64,000 bases of DNA from Streptomyces sp. LUP47B (lineage in GTDB: Bacteria > Actinomycetota > Actinomycetes > Streptomycetales > Streptomycetaceae): positions 461,001 to 525,000 of the forward strand of contig NZ_MJAH01000006.1 of assembly GCF_001746295.1 (NCBI RefSeq), in the 5' to 3' direction. The first letter of the stretch is position 1, and every line of letters begins with the position of its first letter. The position numbers and the translations under genes were made by a program. The notes beneath the pieces are model-generated. The model did not search any database. It saw only the letters and a program-made list of their open reading frames with translations, and had not been told where the DNA came from. This document shows positions 18,504 through 26,110 of the stretch, piece after piece.

Positions 18504-18565
18504 GAATCGTGCCTCCCGGGCTTGTCGCCCACAGGACAGGTGTCGCTGTCGTCGTCATACCGGTC

Positions 18566-18591
18566 AACGTCCGGTCGGCGGTAAAGATTCC
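18566..18591 (-). promoter_or_regulatory. Sigma-R promoter of rbpA
   Basis: On the minus strand GGAAT (18591-18587), exactly 18 nt, then GTT (18568-18566): the sigma-R (SigR) consensus GGAAT-N18-GTT. Sigma-R control of rbpA is established in S. coelicolor. Confidence 0.88.
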
Positions 18592-18771
18592 CGTTCCGGG
18601 TCCCGTCCCGGGCAATGCATCGCCGTCGTAGCCGCCCCTTGTTGTACCCACCAGCGCCCGGTTTGTCACATCTGCTAGCAGATGTCACCCAGCGTTTCGG
18701 CATCTTTGACGCGCAGTAACGGTACGCCTGGCAGGCCAAACGCGTACACTACAGCGCTTTGGTGTTGAACG

Positions 18772-20127
18772 CTAAATCCTTTCGGGTACCGGGTTGCCCG
18801 CGTCGCTGATCGCCCGCCGCACCGGGACCCGCGCGAGCAGGGCGAATCCGATGACGAAGAAGGCCACCAGCGAGATGATCGCGTCCCGATAACTTCCCGT
18901 TACCTGGTAAGTGATCCCGAACAGGAGCGGGCCCAGCCAGCTCATGCCGCGGTCGCTCATCTCGTACGCCGAGAAGTATTCGGCCTCCTTGCCCGGCGGG
19001 ACGAGATGCGAGAACAGGGAGCGGGACAGGGCCTGGCTGCCGCCGAGGACGAGTCCGATGCCGGAAGCCAGTACGAAGAACCACACGGGTGCGCCGGCGG
19101 GCAGGAAGTATCCCGCGCCCAGGATCACCGCCCAGGCGACCAGGGATCCGAGAATCGTGCGCTTGGCCCCGTAGGTCCGGGCGAGCCGGCCGAGCGCCAG
19201 CGCCCCCGCCACCGCGAGCACCTGGACCAGGAGCACGGCCGCGATGAGCGTCGACTGACCGAGCCCCAGCTCTTCCGAGCCGTAGACCGACGCCTGGGAG
19301 ATCACCGTCTGGATGCCGTCGTTGTAGACGAGGTACGCGAGCAGGAAGGCGAGGGTGAGCGGGTGGCGGCGCATGCCGCGGACGGTGGCCGCGAGCTGCC
19401 GGAAGCCGGGTGCCGTCGCTTCCGCCGGTCCTTCTTCGAGGGAGCGGCGATCCCGCAGCCGGCGTAGCGGAATCAACGCGAAGGCGCCCCACCACAGCCC
19501 GGCCGAGGCCAGACAGATGCGGACCGCGGCGCCCTCGGAGAGGCCGAAGGAGTCGTGGCCCGTGTAGAGAACGAGGTTCGCGACCAGGACCAGGGCGCCC
19601 GCCGCGTAGCCGAAGGCCCAGCCCTTGGAGGAGACGGCGTCGCGTTCCTCCGGCGGGGCGATCTGAGGGAGGTAGGAGTTGTAGAGCATGGCGCCGACGG
19701 CGGCCGCGGCGTTCGCGACGACCAGCAGGACCCCGCCGAGGAGATACCGGTCGCCGCCCAGGAAGAACATGCCGGTCGTCGCGGCGGCCCCGGTGTAGGT
19801 GGCGGCCGCCAGGAGGGGCTTCTTACGGCCGCCGCGGTCGGCGGCAGCCCCCACCAGGGGCATCACCAGCACGGCCACGATCACCGACAGGGACACCGAG
19901 TAGGCGAAGAAGGAGCCTGCCCGCACCGGGATGCCCAGGGGGTGGACGTATCCCTCCGCGTCCGCCGCGTGCTTGGCGACCGACGTCAGATAAGGGCCCA
20001 GGAACACGGTCAGCACACTCGTCGAGTAGACGGAGCACGCCCAGTCGTAGAAGTACCAGCCGCGTTGCTCACGCCGCCGTTCGGCGGTCTCGTCCGCCGA
20101 GCCCGCCCGCACGGTGTCGGTGCCCAC
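18772..20127 (-). CDS. MFS transporter, UMF1 (Atg22-like) family
   Basis: 451 residues with about 12 membrane helices. The start region GWYFYDWACSVYSTSVLTVFLGPYL is the UMF1/Atg22-like signature. ADRGGRKKPLLAA is the MFS loop-2/3 motif, and GSQALSRSLFSHLVPPGKEAEYFSAYEMSDRG is the conserved mid-protein block. Such proteins export amino acids or related small molecules; the substrate is unknown. GTG start with GAGGG upstream, 54 nt after the phosphodiesterase gene on the same strand. Confidence 0.9.
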   Translation of the reverse strand: MGTDTVRAGSADETAERRREQRGWYFYDWACSVYSTSVLTVFLGPYLTSVAKHAADAEGYVHPLGIPVRAGSFFAYSVSLSVIVAVLVMPLVGAAADRGGRKKPLLAAATYTGAAATTGMFFLGGDRYLLGGVLLVVANAAAAVGAMLYNSYLPQIAPPEERDAVSSKGWAFGYAAGALVLVANLVLYTGHDSFGLSEGAAVRICLASAGLWWGAFALIPLRRLRDRRSLEEGPAEATAPGFRQLAATVRGMRRHPLTLAFLLAYLVYNDGIQTVISQASVYGSEELGLGQSTLIAAVLLVQVLAVAGALALGRLARTYGAKRTILGSLVAWAVILGAGYFLPAGAPVWFFVLASGIGLVLGGSQALSRSLFSHLVPPGKEAEYFSAYEMSDRGMSWLGPLLFGITYQVTGSYRDAIISLVAFFVIGFALLARVPVRRAISDAGNPVPERI

Positions 20128-20181
20128 CCGTGCCCTCGCTTCCCCGTGAAGGTGCCGTGCGCGGCCCGGGGACGGGACGGG

Positions 20182-20949
20182 TCAGACCCAGGCGCCCCGC
20201 TCCTCCATGACCTTGCGCAGTGTGTCGATGTGATCGGTCATGATGCCATCGACGCCCAGGTCCAGAAGCCGGTGCATGCGATCGGGTTCGTTGATGGTCC
20301 ACACGTGCACCTGCAGCCCGCGCGCGTGGGCTGCGCGCACGAAGCGGTGGTCGACCACCTGGATGCCGGACTGGGACTCCGGCACCTGGGCGGCGACGGC
20401 CGAGCGGCGCAGCGCCGCCGGGACTCCCCACGAGCGCAGCCGCAGGTTCAGCACACCCCGGGTGCCGTACGACGTCGCCAGGCGCGGTCCGGCCAGCCGC
20501 TGGGCGCGCATCACCCGCGCCTCGGAGAACGAGCCGGCGCAGACGCGGTCCCAGGCGCCGGTGCGCTCGACGAGGTCCAGGAACGGCTGGAGCGCGGGCC
20601 CGGCCTTGATGTCGACGTTCCAGCGGGCCTCGGGGAAGGTCTCCAGGAGCTCCTCGAACAGCGGCACCGGTTCCTTGCCCGCCACGCGCGCGTGCCGTAC
20701 GTCCGCCCAGGGCAGGTCGGCTATCCGGCCCGCCCCGTCGGTCACCCGGTCCAGGGTCGCGTCGTGGAAGGCGACCAGCTTGCCGTCCGCGGTGGCGTGG
20801 ACGTCGGTCTCCAGATACCGGTAGCCCGCCTCGACCGCCCGCCGGAACTGGAAGGCGGTGTTCTCCAGGCCGTCCGCCGCCCCGCCTCGGTGGGCGAAGG
20901 GAATGGGGCCGGGATGGTCGAGGTAGGGGTGGCGTATCCGCGAGGTCAC
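20182..20949 (-). CDS. Glycerophosphodiester phosphodiesterase
   Basis: 255 residues with the GDPD barrel: FAHRGGAADGLENTAFQFRRAVEAGY (HR and ExN catalytic motifs, residues about 19-44), LETDVHATADGKLVAFHD, the central Lys/Glu motif WNVDIK, and the terminal VHVWTINEPDRMHRLLDLGVDGIMTD. It cleaves glycerophosphodiesters to glycerol-3-phosphate and an alcohol. No signal peptide, so cytosolic. The GTG start overlaps the stop of the YczE-like gene (GTGA), indicating coupling. Confidence 0.94.
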   Translation of the reverse strand: MTSRIRHPYLDHPGPIPFAHRGGAADGLENTAFQFRRAVEAGYRYLETDVHATADGKLVAFHDATLDRVTDGAGRIADLPWADVRHARVAGKEPVPLFEELLETFPEARWNVDIKAGPALQPFLDLVERTGAWDRVCAGSFSEARVMRAQRLAGPRLATSYGTRGVLNLRLRSWGVPAALRRSAVAAQVPESQSGIQVVDHRFVRAAHARGLQVHVWTINEPDRMHRLLDLGVDGIMTDHIDTLRKVMEERGAWV

Positions 20950-21635
20950 GGACGCAGTATCGCTCCCCGCGGTTGCCCGGTGGCAACGACCGTGCTGCCG
21001 TCGGATGCCGGGGGGACGGCGAACACCCGCAGGAAGAGCTGGGCGAGCGGGCCGATGGACACCGCGTAGAGGACGGTTCCGATGCCGATGGTGCCGCCGA
21101 GGACGAATCCCGTGATCACGACGGCCACTTCGACCGCGGTCCGCATCAGCCGGATCGAGCGTCCCGTCCGCCGGTGCAGCCCGGTCATGAGACCGTCCCT
21201 GGGGCCAGGACCGAAGTGGGCGGCGATGTAGAGGCCGGTGGCCACGCCGTTGAGGACGATGCCGGCCAGCAGCAGGGGGATCCGTACGGCGAGACCGTGC
21301 ATCTCGGGGACCACGGCGAGGGTGGCGTCCATGGCGATGCCGACCACGAAGACGTTGGAGACCGTGCCGAGGCCCGGCCGCTGACGCAACGGGATCCACA
21401 GGAGCAGTACCGCCGCGCCCACGATGATCGACACGACACCGATGGACAGGCCCGTCAGCTCGGCGAGGCCCTGGTGCAGCACGCCCCAGGGCTCCAGGCC
21501 CAGGCCCGCCTCGACGAGCAGCGCCGAGCTTGCCCCGTAGAGGGCGAGTCCGACGTACAGCTGGATCAACCGTCTTCCGAGACGGCTCTGCGTGGACAAG
21601 GCGGGTCCCCCTGTGGTGGTAGTGGCCTGACACAT
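20946..21635 (-). CDS. yczE: YczE/YitT-like integral membrane protein
   Basis: About 229 residues, five or more helices (LIQLYVGLALYGASSALLVEAGLG, SIGVVSIIVGAAVLLLWIPL, NVFVVGIAMDATLAVVP, LLLAGIVLNGVATGLYIA, VVITGFVLGGTIGIGTVLYA) with GPGPRDGLMTGLHRRTG. YczE proteins are the typical divergent neighbours and targets of MocR regulators. Start is ambiguous: ATG at 21635 (AGGG upstream) or TTG at 21599, which has a stronger GGGGGA and directly precedes the conserved STQSRLGRRL. Confidence 0.82.
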   Translation of the reverse strand: MCQATTTTGGPALSTQSRLGRRLIQLYVGLALYGASSALLVEAGLGLEPWGVLHQGLAELTGLSIGVVSIIVGAAVLLLWIPLRQRPGLGTVSNVFVVGIAMDATLAVVPEMHGLAVRIPLLLAGIVLNGVATGLYIAAHFGPGPRDGLMTGLHRRTGRSIRLMRTAVEVAVVITGFVLGGTIGIGTVLYAVSIGPLAQLFLRVFAVPPASDGSTVVATGQPRGAILRP

Positions 21636-21699
21636 GACACCCTGTGGCTTGGGATGACACGCCATCCATGGCCAATTCGGGGAAGGTGGACTGATTTCA

Positions 21700-23199
21700 G
21701 TGGCGCAGTGGACCTCGGCGGTGGGTGCGGCGCAGCTCGCCCGGCTGCTCAACTCCCAGCAGGACCGTCCGGCGGGCGCCGGCACGCGCCGCCCGCCGGC
21801 CTACCGCGCGCTCGCCGACGGTGTCCGCCTGCTGGTCCTGGAGGGCCGGGTTCCGGTGGCCGCCCGGCTGCCCGCGGAACGCGAGCTGGCCCTCTCCCTG
21901 TCCGTCAGCCGTACGACCGTGGCGGCGGCCTACGAGGCGCTGCGGGCCGAGGGTTTCCTGGAGTCCCGGCGTGGTGCGGGTAGTTGGACGGCGGTCCCGG
22001 CCGGCAATCCGCTCCCGGCACGCGGTCTCGAACCCCTTCCGCCGGAGGCACTCGGCTCGATGATCGACCTGGGCTGCGCGGCCCTGCCCGCGCCGGAGCC
22101 GTGGCTGACGCGGGCGGTGCAGGGGGCCCTGGAGGAACTGCCGCCGTACGCCCACACGCACGGCGACTACCCGGCCGGTCTTCCGGCCCTGCGGACGATG
22201 ATCGCCGAGCGGTACACCGCGCGCGGAATACCGACGATGCCCGAGCAGATCATGGTCACCACCGGGGCGATGGGCGCGATCGACGCGATCTGTCATCTGT
22301 TCGGGGGCCGGGGCGAGCGCATCGCGGTGGAGTCCCCGTCCTACGCCAACATCCTTCAGCTGATGCGGGAGGCGGGCGCCCGGCTCGTGCCCGTCGCGAT
22401 GGCGGAGGGGCTGACCGGCTGGGACGTGGACCGCTGGCGGCAGGTGCTGCGGGACGCGGCGCCGCGGATCGCCTACGTCGTTGCCGACTTCCACAATCCG
22501 ACCGGTGCGCTTGCCGACGAGGACCAGCGGCGGCGGCTGGTGGAGGCGGCGAGGTCCGCCGGGACCGTGCTGGTGGCCGACGAGACGATGACCGAGCTGT
22601 GGCTGGACGAGGACGTCTCGATGCCGCGGCAGGTGTGCGCGTTCGACCCGGCCGGCTCGACCGTGGTCACCGTCGGCTCCGCCAGCAAGGCGTTCTGGGC
22701 GGGGATGCGGATCGGGTGGGTGCGGGCGGCGCCGGACGTGATCCGCAGCCTGGTCGCCGCGCGAGCCTATGCCGACCTGGGTACGCCCGTGCTGGAGCAA
22801 CTGGCCGTGAACTGGCTGTTCAGCACCGGAGGGTGGGAGCAGGCCGTGGAACTGCGGCGTCAACAGGCCCGGGAGAACCGGGACGCGCTGGTGGCGGCGC
22901 TGCGCAAGGAGCTGCCGTCGTGGGAGTTCGAGGTGCCGCAGGGTGGCCTGACGCTGTGGGTGCGGGCCGGGGGGCTGTCCGGCTCGCGACTGGCGGAAGT
23001 GGGCGAGCGAGTGGGTGTACGCGTGCCGTCGGGACCGCGGTTCGGGGTCGACGGCGCCTTCGAGGGCTATGTGCGACTGCCGTTCACCGTCGGGGGAGCG
23101 GTGGCCGACGAGGCCGCGGCGCGGCTGGCCGCGGCGGCGCGGGTGGTGGAGAGCGGCGGGTCCGGGGGCGGGGAGGCGCCGCGTACGTTCGTCGCGTGA
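21700..23199 (+). CDS. MocR-type regulator (GntR HTH fused to fold-type I aminotransferase)
   Basis: 499 residues. The N-terminal winged HTH (PPAYRALADGVRLLVLEGRVPVAARLPAERELALSLSVSRTTVAAAYEALRAEGFLESRRGAGSW, about 30-92) is followed by an aminotransferase-like domain. This has the PLP loop TTGAMGAIDAICHLF, DFHNPTG and the cofactor Lys in GSASKAFWAGMRIGW. MocR proteins use PLP as effector or cofactor and often activate a divergent gene; here that gene is yczE, 64 nt away, as in the YczR/YczE pairs. GTG start with GGTGGA upstream. Confidence 0.92.
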   Translation: MAQWTSAVGAAQLARLLNSQQDRPAGAGTRRPPAYRALADGVRLLVLEGRVPVAARLPAERELALSLSVSRTTVAAAYEALRAEGFLESRRGAGSWTAVPAGNPLPARGLEPLPPEALGSMIDLGCAALPAPEPWLTRAVQGALEELPPYAHTHGDYPAGLPALRTMIAERYTARGIPTMPEQIMVTTGAMGAIDAICHLFGGRGERIAVESPSYANILQLMREAGARLVPVAMAEGLTGWDVDRWRQVLRDAAPRIAYVVADFHNPTGALADEDQRRRLVEAARSAGTVLVADETMTELWLDEDVSMPRQVCAFDPAGSTVVTVGSASKAFWAGMRIGWVRAAPDVIRSLVAARAYADLGTPVLEQLAVNWLFSTGGWEQAVELRRQQARENRDALVAALRKELPSWEFEVPQGGLTLWVRAGGLSGSRLAEVGERVGVRVPSGPRFGVDGAFEGYVRLPFTVGGAVADEAAARLAAAARVVESGGSGGGEAPRTFVA

Positions 23200-23268
23200 G
23201 CGGAGCGGGCGGCTGTCGGAGTGGCCGCAGCCTCGGCACTGTGCGACTGACGGCAACTGCAGCTCCTC

Positions 23269-23316
23269 AGGGGCGCGGGGAACTGCGCGATCAGCCCCCA
23301 CGCACCCGCAGCCGCC
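23269..23316. repeat. GC-rich palindromic repeat element, single copy
   Basis: Begins AGGGGCGCGGGGAACTGCGC and continues with CAGCCCCCACGC, the same unit as in the large inverted repeat at 2.1 kb. It lies between the converging MocR and ATPase genes. Confidence 0.75.
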
Positions 23317-23331
23317 CGACAACTGCTGGGG

Positions 23332-24966
23332 TCACGGTGCTTCCGCGGCCACCACTTCCGGCTCCGCTTTCGAGAGGACCGGCACTGCTTCCGAGGGGGC
23401 CGCTTCCGGCTCGGCTTCCGGCTCCGCTTCCGCGGGGACCGTCTCCCCGTCGGCCGGAGTCGTCCGCGCCGGCAACAGCGCCAGCACCGCCTGCCGGTCC
23501 GCCTCGCTCGTCGCCTCGTCGTACGGGTCCGGGGTCGCCGGCACCTGGAGACGATGGACCGGCCCCGTTCCCAGCCGGGCGTACCCGCGGCCGGGCGGGA
23601 CCTGCGCCGCCGGGGTCGTGTGCGGGAGCGCCCCCAGGACCGTCTCCAGCTGGTCCGGCGTCGCCGGGCCCAGCACGACACGCGCGCGCGTGTGCTGGCG
23701 TACCGGATCGCTCAACGCCTCCGCGCTGTCGAACTGGTCGGCCACCACCACCGTGACATTCGCCGCACGACCGTGCCGAAGGGGGACCTGGAGCAGGGAC
23801 TGCGGATCCTTGCGGCCGTCCGCGGCGGCCAGGTGGGTGAAGGCGCTCGGGCGGTCGAGGAGGATCCACAGCGGGCGCTTGGTGTCCTCCGGCGAGGACC
23901 GGCCCGCCTGACGGGCCCGGTTGGTCTCGATGAGACGGCGCTCCGTCTCGGTCGCCGCCCATTCCAGGCTCGCCAGTGCTCCCGCCAGCCCGCACTCGAC
24001 CGCGAGGACCCCGTCCCGCCCGGTCAGGCACGCGTACTCGTCGGTGCCGCTGCCCTCGACGATGACGACATCGCCGTACTGAAGGGCCTGGAGCGCGATC
24101 GAGCGCAGCAGGGTCGAGGTGCCGCTGCCCGGCTGGCCCATGACCAGCAGGTGCGGCTCGGTGGAGCGGATGCCGGTGCGCCAGACGACCGGCGGGACGT
24201 CGCGCTGTCCGTCGCCGAAGCCCAGCGGCAGGGTGCGCTGGACCTGCGTGGGATCGGTGAAGCCGAGGAGCGTCTCGCCAGGGGCGGTGACGAAACGCTG
24301 GGCGGCGATGTCGGTGGGCAGCGGGGCGAGGACGGTGACCGTCAGCTGGTTGCCCTCCTCGTCCCAGGTGAAGTGGTACTCGCGGCCGCGGCCCGATTTG
24401 GCGTGCAGCAGCTGCTCGACGCGGGCCCGGGCCTCGGCATCGCCGTCGGCGAAGTACGCCGGGTAGCGGATCTGCAGGTGGGTGATGCGACCGGTGCCGT
24501 CGAAGTCGTACGCGGGGAAGGCCTTCTCCCACTCGCCGCCGTGCGCGTACAGCGGGGCTGGATCCTCGGCCGCCCAGAAGTAGGGGACGAGCGCTTCGTA
24601 CAGCGACTGCAGGCGCTGTGTCTGCGACTCGTCGGGTCCTTCCGGCTTCGACGGCCCGCGGTCCCGGCCCTGCCAGGCCGCCGCCGCCATCAGGCTGATG
24701 ACGGCGAGCAGCGGACCGTACGGAACGAGCGCCACGACCAGGACCACCGAGGCCACCAGGAAAAGCAGCGGGCCGCGCCTGTCCTTGGGGGCCTCGACCC
24801 ACTTGCGCCGCCCGGCCGAGGCCAGCCGGCGCAGACCGCGTGTCATCGTGATCAGCGGGTGGAGGACGTCGGTGGCGCTGTCGGCCGCCGTCCGGGCCAG
24901 CTCCCGGCTCCGGGCGATCTGCGCGCTGCCTGTGCTCAGGATGCGGGGGAGGGGGCGGCGGGCCAC
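23332..24966 (-). CDS. FtsK/TraB-like ATP-binding membrane protein
   Basis: 544 residues. Two membrane helices near residues 65-95 (GPLLFLVASVVLVVALVPYGPLLAVISLMAAAAW), then a cytosolic ATPase domain with P-loop LLVMGQPGSGTSTLLRS (about 275-291) and a Walker-B-like LWILLDRPS. The Lys of GxGKST is replaced by Thr (GSGTST), as in many TraB/FtsK-type translocases of actinobacterial elements. The C-terminus is Glu/Pro/Ala-rich and probably disordered. The small membrane protein directly upstream is a likely partner. Possible role in DNA or protein translocation; no plasmid genes are nearby. GTG start after AGGAG. Confidence 0.82.
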   Translation of the reverse strand: MARRPLPRILSTGSAQIARSRELARTAADSATDVLHPLITMTRGLRRLASAGRRKWVEAPKDRRGPLLFLVASVVLVVALVPYGPLLAVISLMAAAAWQGRDRGPSKPEGPDESQTQRLQSLYEALVPYFWAAEDPAPLYAHGGEWEKAFPAYDFDGTGRITHLQIRYPAYFADGDAEARARVEQLLHAKSGRGREYHFTWDEEGNQLTVTVLAPLPTDIAAQRFVTAPGETLLGFTDPTQVQRTLPLGFGDGQRDVPPVVWRTGIRSTEPHLLVMGQPGSGTSTLLRSIALQALQYGDVVIVEGSGTDEYACLTGRDGVLAVECGLAGALASLEWAATETERRLIETNRARQAGRSSPEDTKRPLWILLDRPSAFTHLAAADGRKDPQSLLQVPLRHGRAANVTVVVADQFDSAEALSDPVRQHTRARVVLGPATPDQLETVLGALPHTTPAAQVPPGRGYARLGTGPVHRLQVPATPDPYDEATSEADRQAVLALLPARTTPADGETVPAEAEPEAEPEAAPSEAVPVLSKAEPEVVAAEAP

Positions 24967-25006
24967 TGCTGTCTCCTGGAGGTGCGTACGGACGGGAGGG
25001 GCGGCG

Positions 25007-25201
25007 TCAGAACTTGATGCCGCCGAGGAGGCTCGCCAGGCTCTCGCCGCCGGCCTTGATGCTCGGGGCGATGGCGGTGCTGGCCAGGTAGAAGCCGAAC
25101 AACGCCGAGATCAGGGCGTGCGAGGCCTTGAGCCCGTCCTTGCGGAAGAAGATGAAGACGACGATGCCGAGCAGTACGACGCCGGAGATGGAGAGGATCA
25201 T
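25007..25201 (-). CDS. Small two-helix membrane protein
   Basis: 64 residues: MILSISGVVLLGIVVFIFFRK and then SHALISALFGFYLASTAIAPSI, followed by a short Gly-rich tail. The ATG at 25201 has AGGAG at ideal distance; an in-frame extension to 25354 is poorly supported. It is followed on the same strand by the TraB/FtsK-like ATPase after 40 nt, so they form an operon. Similar small membrane proteins accompany TraB-like ATPases in conjugative elements. Confidence 0.78.
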   Translation of the reverse strand: MILSISGVVLLGIVVFIFFRKDGLKASHALISALFGFYLASTAIAPSIKAGGESLASLLGGIKF

Positions 25202-25417
25202 TTGGTGCTCCTGGTTCGTGGGGACAGTCACCATGAGTACTTCCAGGATCACAGCATGTATCCATACGACAAAAGGTGCAAATGGTTGAATTTCCGGGGT
25301 TTTCACTTGGTTGGCAGAGTCGGGGTGATCCTTACGTCCGGCACTTCGGGTCATCTCCCGCGCGAGCCAGTACGCTGGCGATTCACCTGAACGGTTGTAT
25401 GAGAGGCGGACCGGCCG

Positions 25418-25810
25418 ATGACTGAAGCCCCCGACCCCGAGGTCGTGGAGCTGGCGACCAAGATCTTCGATCTGGCCCGGCAGGGACAGACCGAGGCGCT
25501 CGTGGCGTACGTCGACGCGGGTGTTCCGGCAGGCCTCACCAACGACCGCGGGGACTCACTCGTGATGCTCGCCGCCTACCACGGTCACGCTAACGCGGTA
25601 CGTGCGCTCGTCGCCCGTGGGGCGGCGGCCGGCGGCGTCAACGACCGAGGGCAGACGCCCCTCGCCGGGGCTGTCTTCAAGGGCTCCACGGACGTCATCA
25701 AGGCTCTGCTGGAGGGCGGCGCCGACCCGGCCGAGGGCACCCCCTCGGCCCTCGACACGGCCCGGATGTTCGGCAGGGCGGAACTGCTCGAATTGTTCGC
25801 CGCACACTGA
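25418..25810 (+). CDS. Ankyrin-repeat protein
   Basis: 130 residues with about three ankyrin repeats: LVAYVDAGVPAGLTNDRGDSLVMLAAYHGHANAVRALVARGAAAGGVNDRGQTPLAGAVFKGSTDVIKALLEGGADPAEG. It is a protein-binding scaffold without signal peptide or catalytic domain. The ATG start has GGCGGA upstream, and the gene is divergent from the small membrane protein. Confidence 0.9.
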   Translation: MTEAPDPEVVELATKIFDLARQGQTEALVAYVDAGVPAGLTNDRGDSLVMLAAYHGHANAVRALVARGAAAGGVNDRGQTPLAGAVFKGSTDVIKALLEGGADPAEGTPSALDTARMFGRAELLELFAAH

Positions 25811-26110
25811 TACGTATGTTCTGACCAGCGAAAACACAGATAACGGGGGAGGCGGTACAGGGCCGCCGAAATTTCGGTCGCGGCAGACTCAAGTGCCGAG
25901 TCATCATGACGTCGTGGTTCACGGACGTGATGGCAGGGCAGGTGATGCCGCACCGCGCGGACCGTGATGCGGTCCGCATGGGCCACCGACGAGAGGCAGA
26001 GGAAGATGGCTTACAGCAAGCAGGAAACGGCGGGCGCCCCGACGTGTTGTCACGCGGCCAGGTAATGCAGGTCCCCGGTTGCGTCGACGCTTGATGTGAG
26101 GCTGTTTCCC
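25811..26110. other. Intergenic region with a possible 19-residue leader peptide
   Basis: 300 nt between the ankyrin and HEAT-repeat genes. The only candidate is a short frame at 26006-26065 (listed separately). A longer frame at 25906 has no ribosome site and looks non-coding. Confidence 0.4.
26006..26065 (+). CDS. Possible short leader peptide upstream of HEAT-repeat gene
   Basis: ATG preceded by AGAGGAAG encodes MAYSKQETAGAPTCCHAAR, ending 45 nt before the HEAT-repeat ATG. Vicinal cysteines in a short upstream frame recall actinobacterial Cys-responsive attenuator peptides, but no attenuator hairpin pair was worked out. Low confidence. Confidence 0.25.
   Translation: MAYSKQETAGAPTCCHAAR

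Noticed and set aside
23332..25201. Integrated conjugative element around the TraB-like ATPase
   Set aside because: No integrase, tRNA target, direct att repeats, replication or Spd genes in the flanks.
25906..26094. 62-codon frame between ankyrin and HEAT genes
   Set aside because: No ribosome site and no protein-like features.
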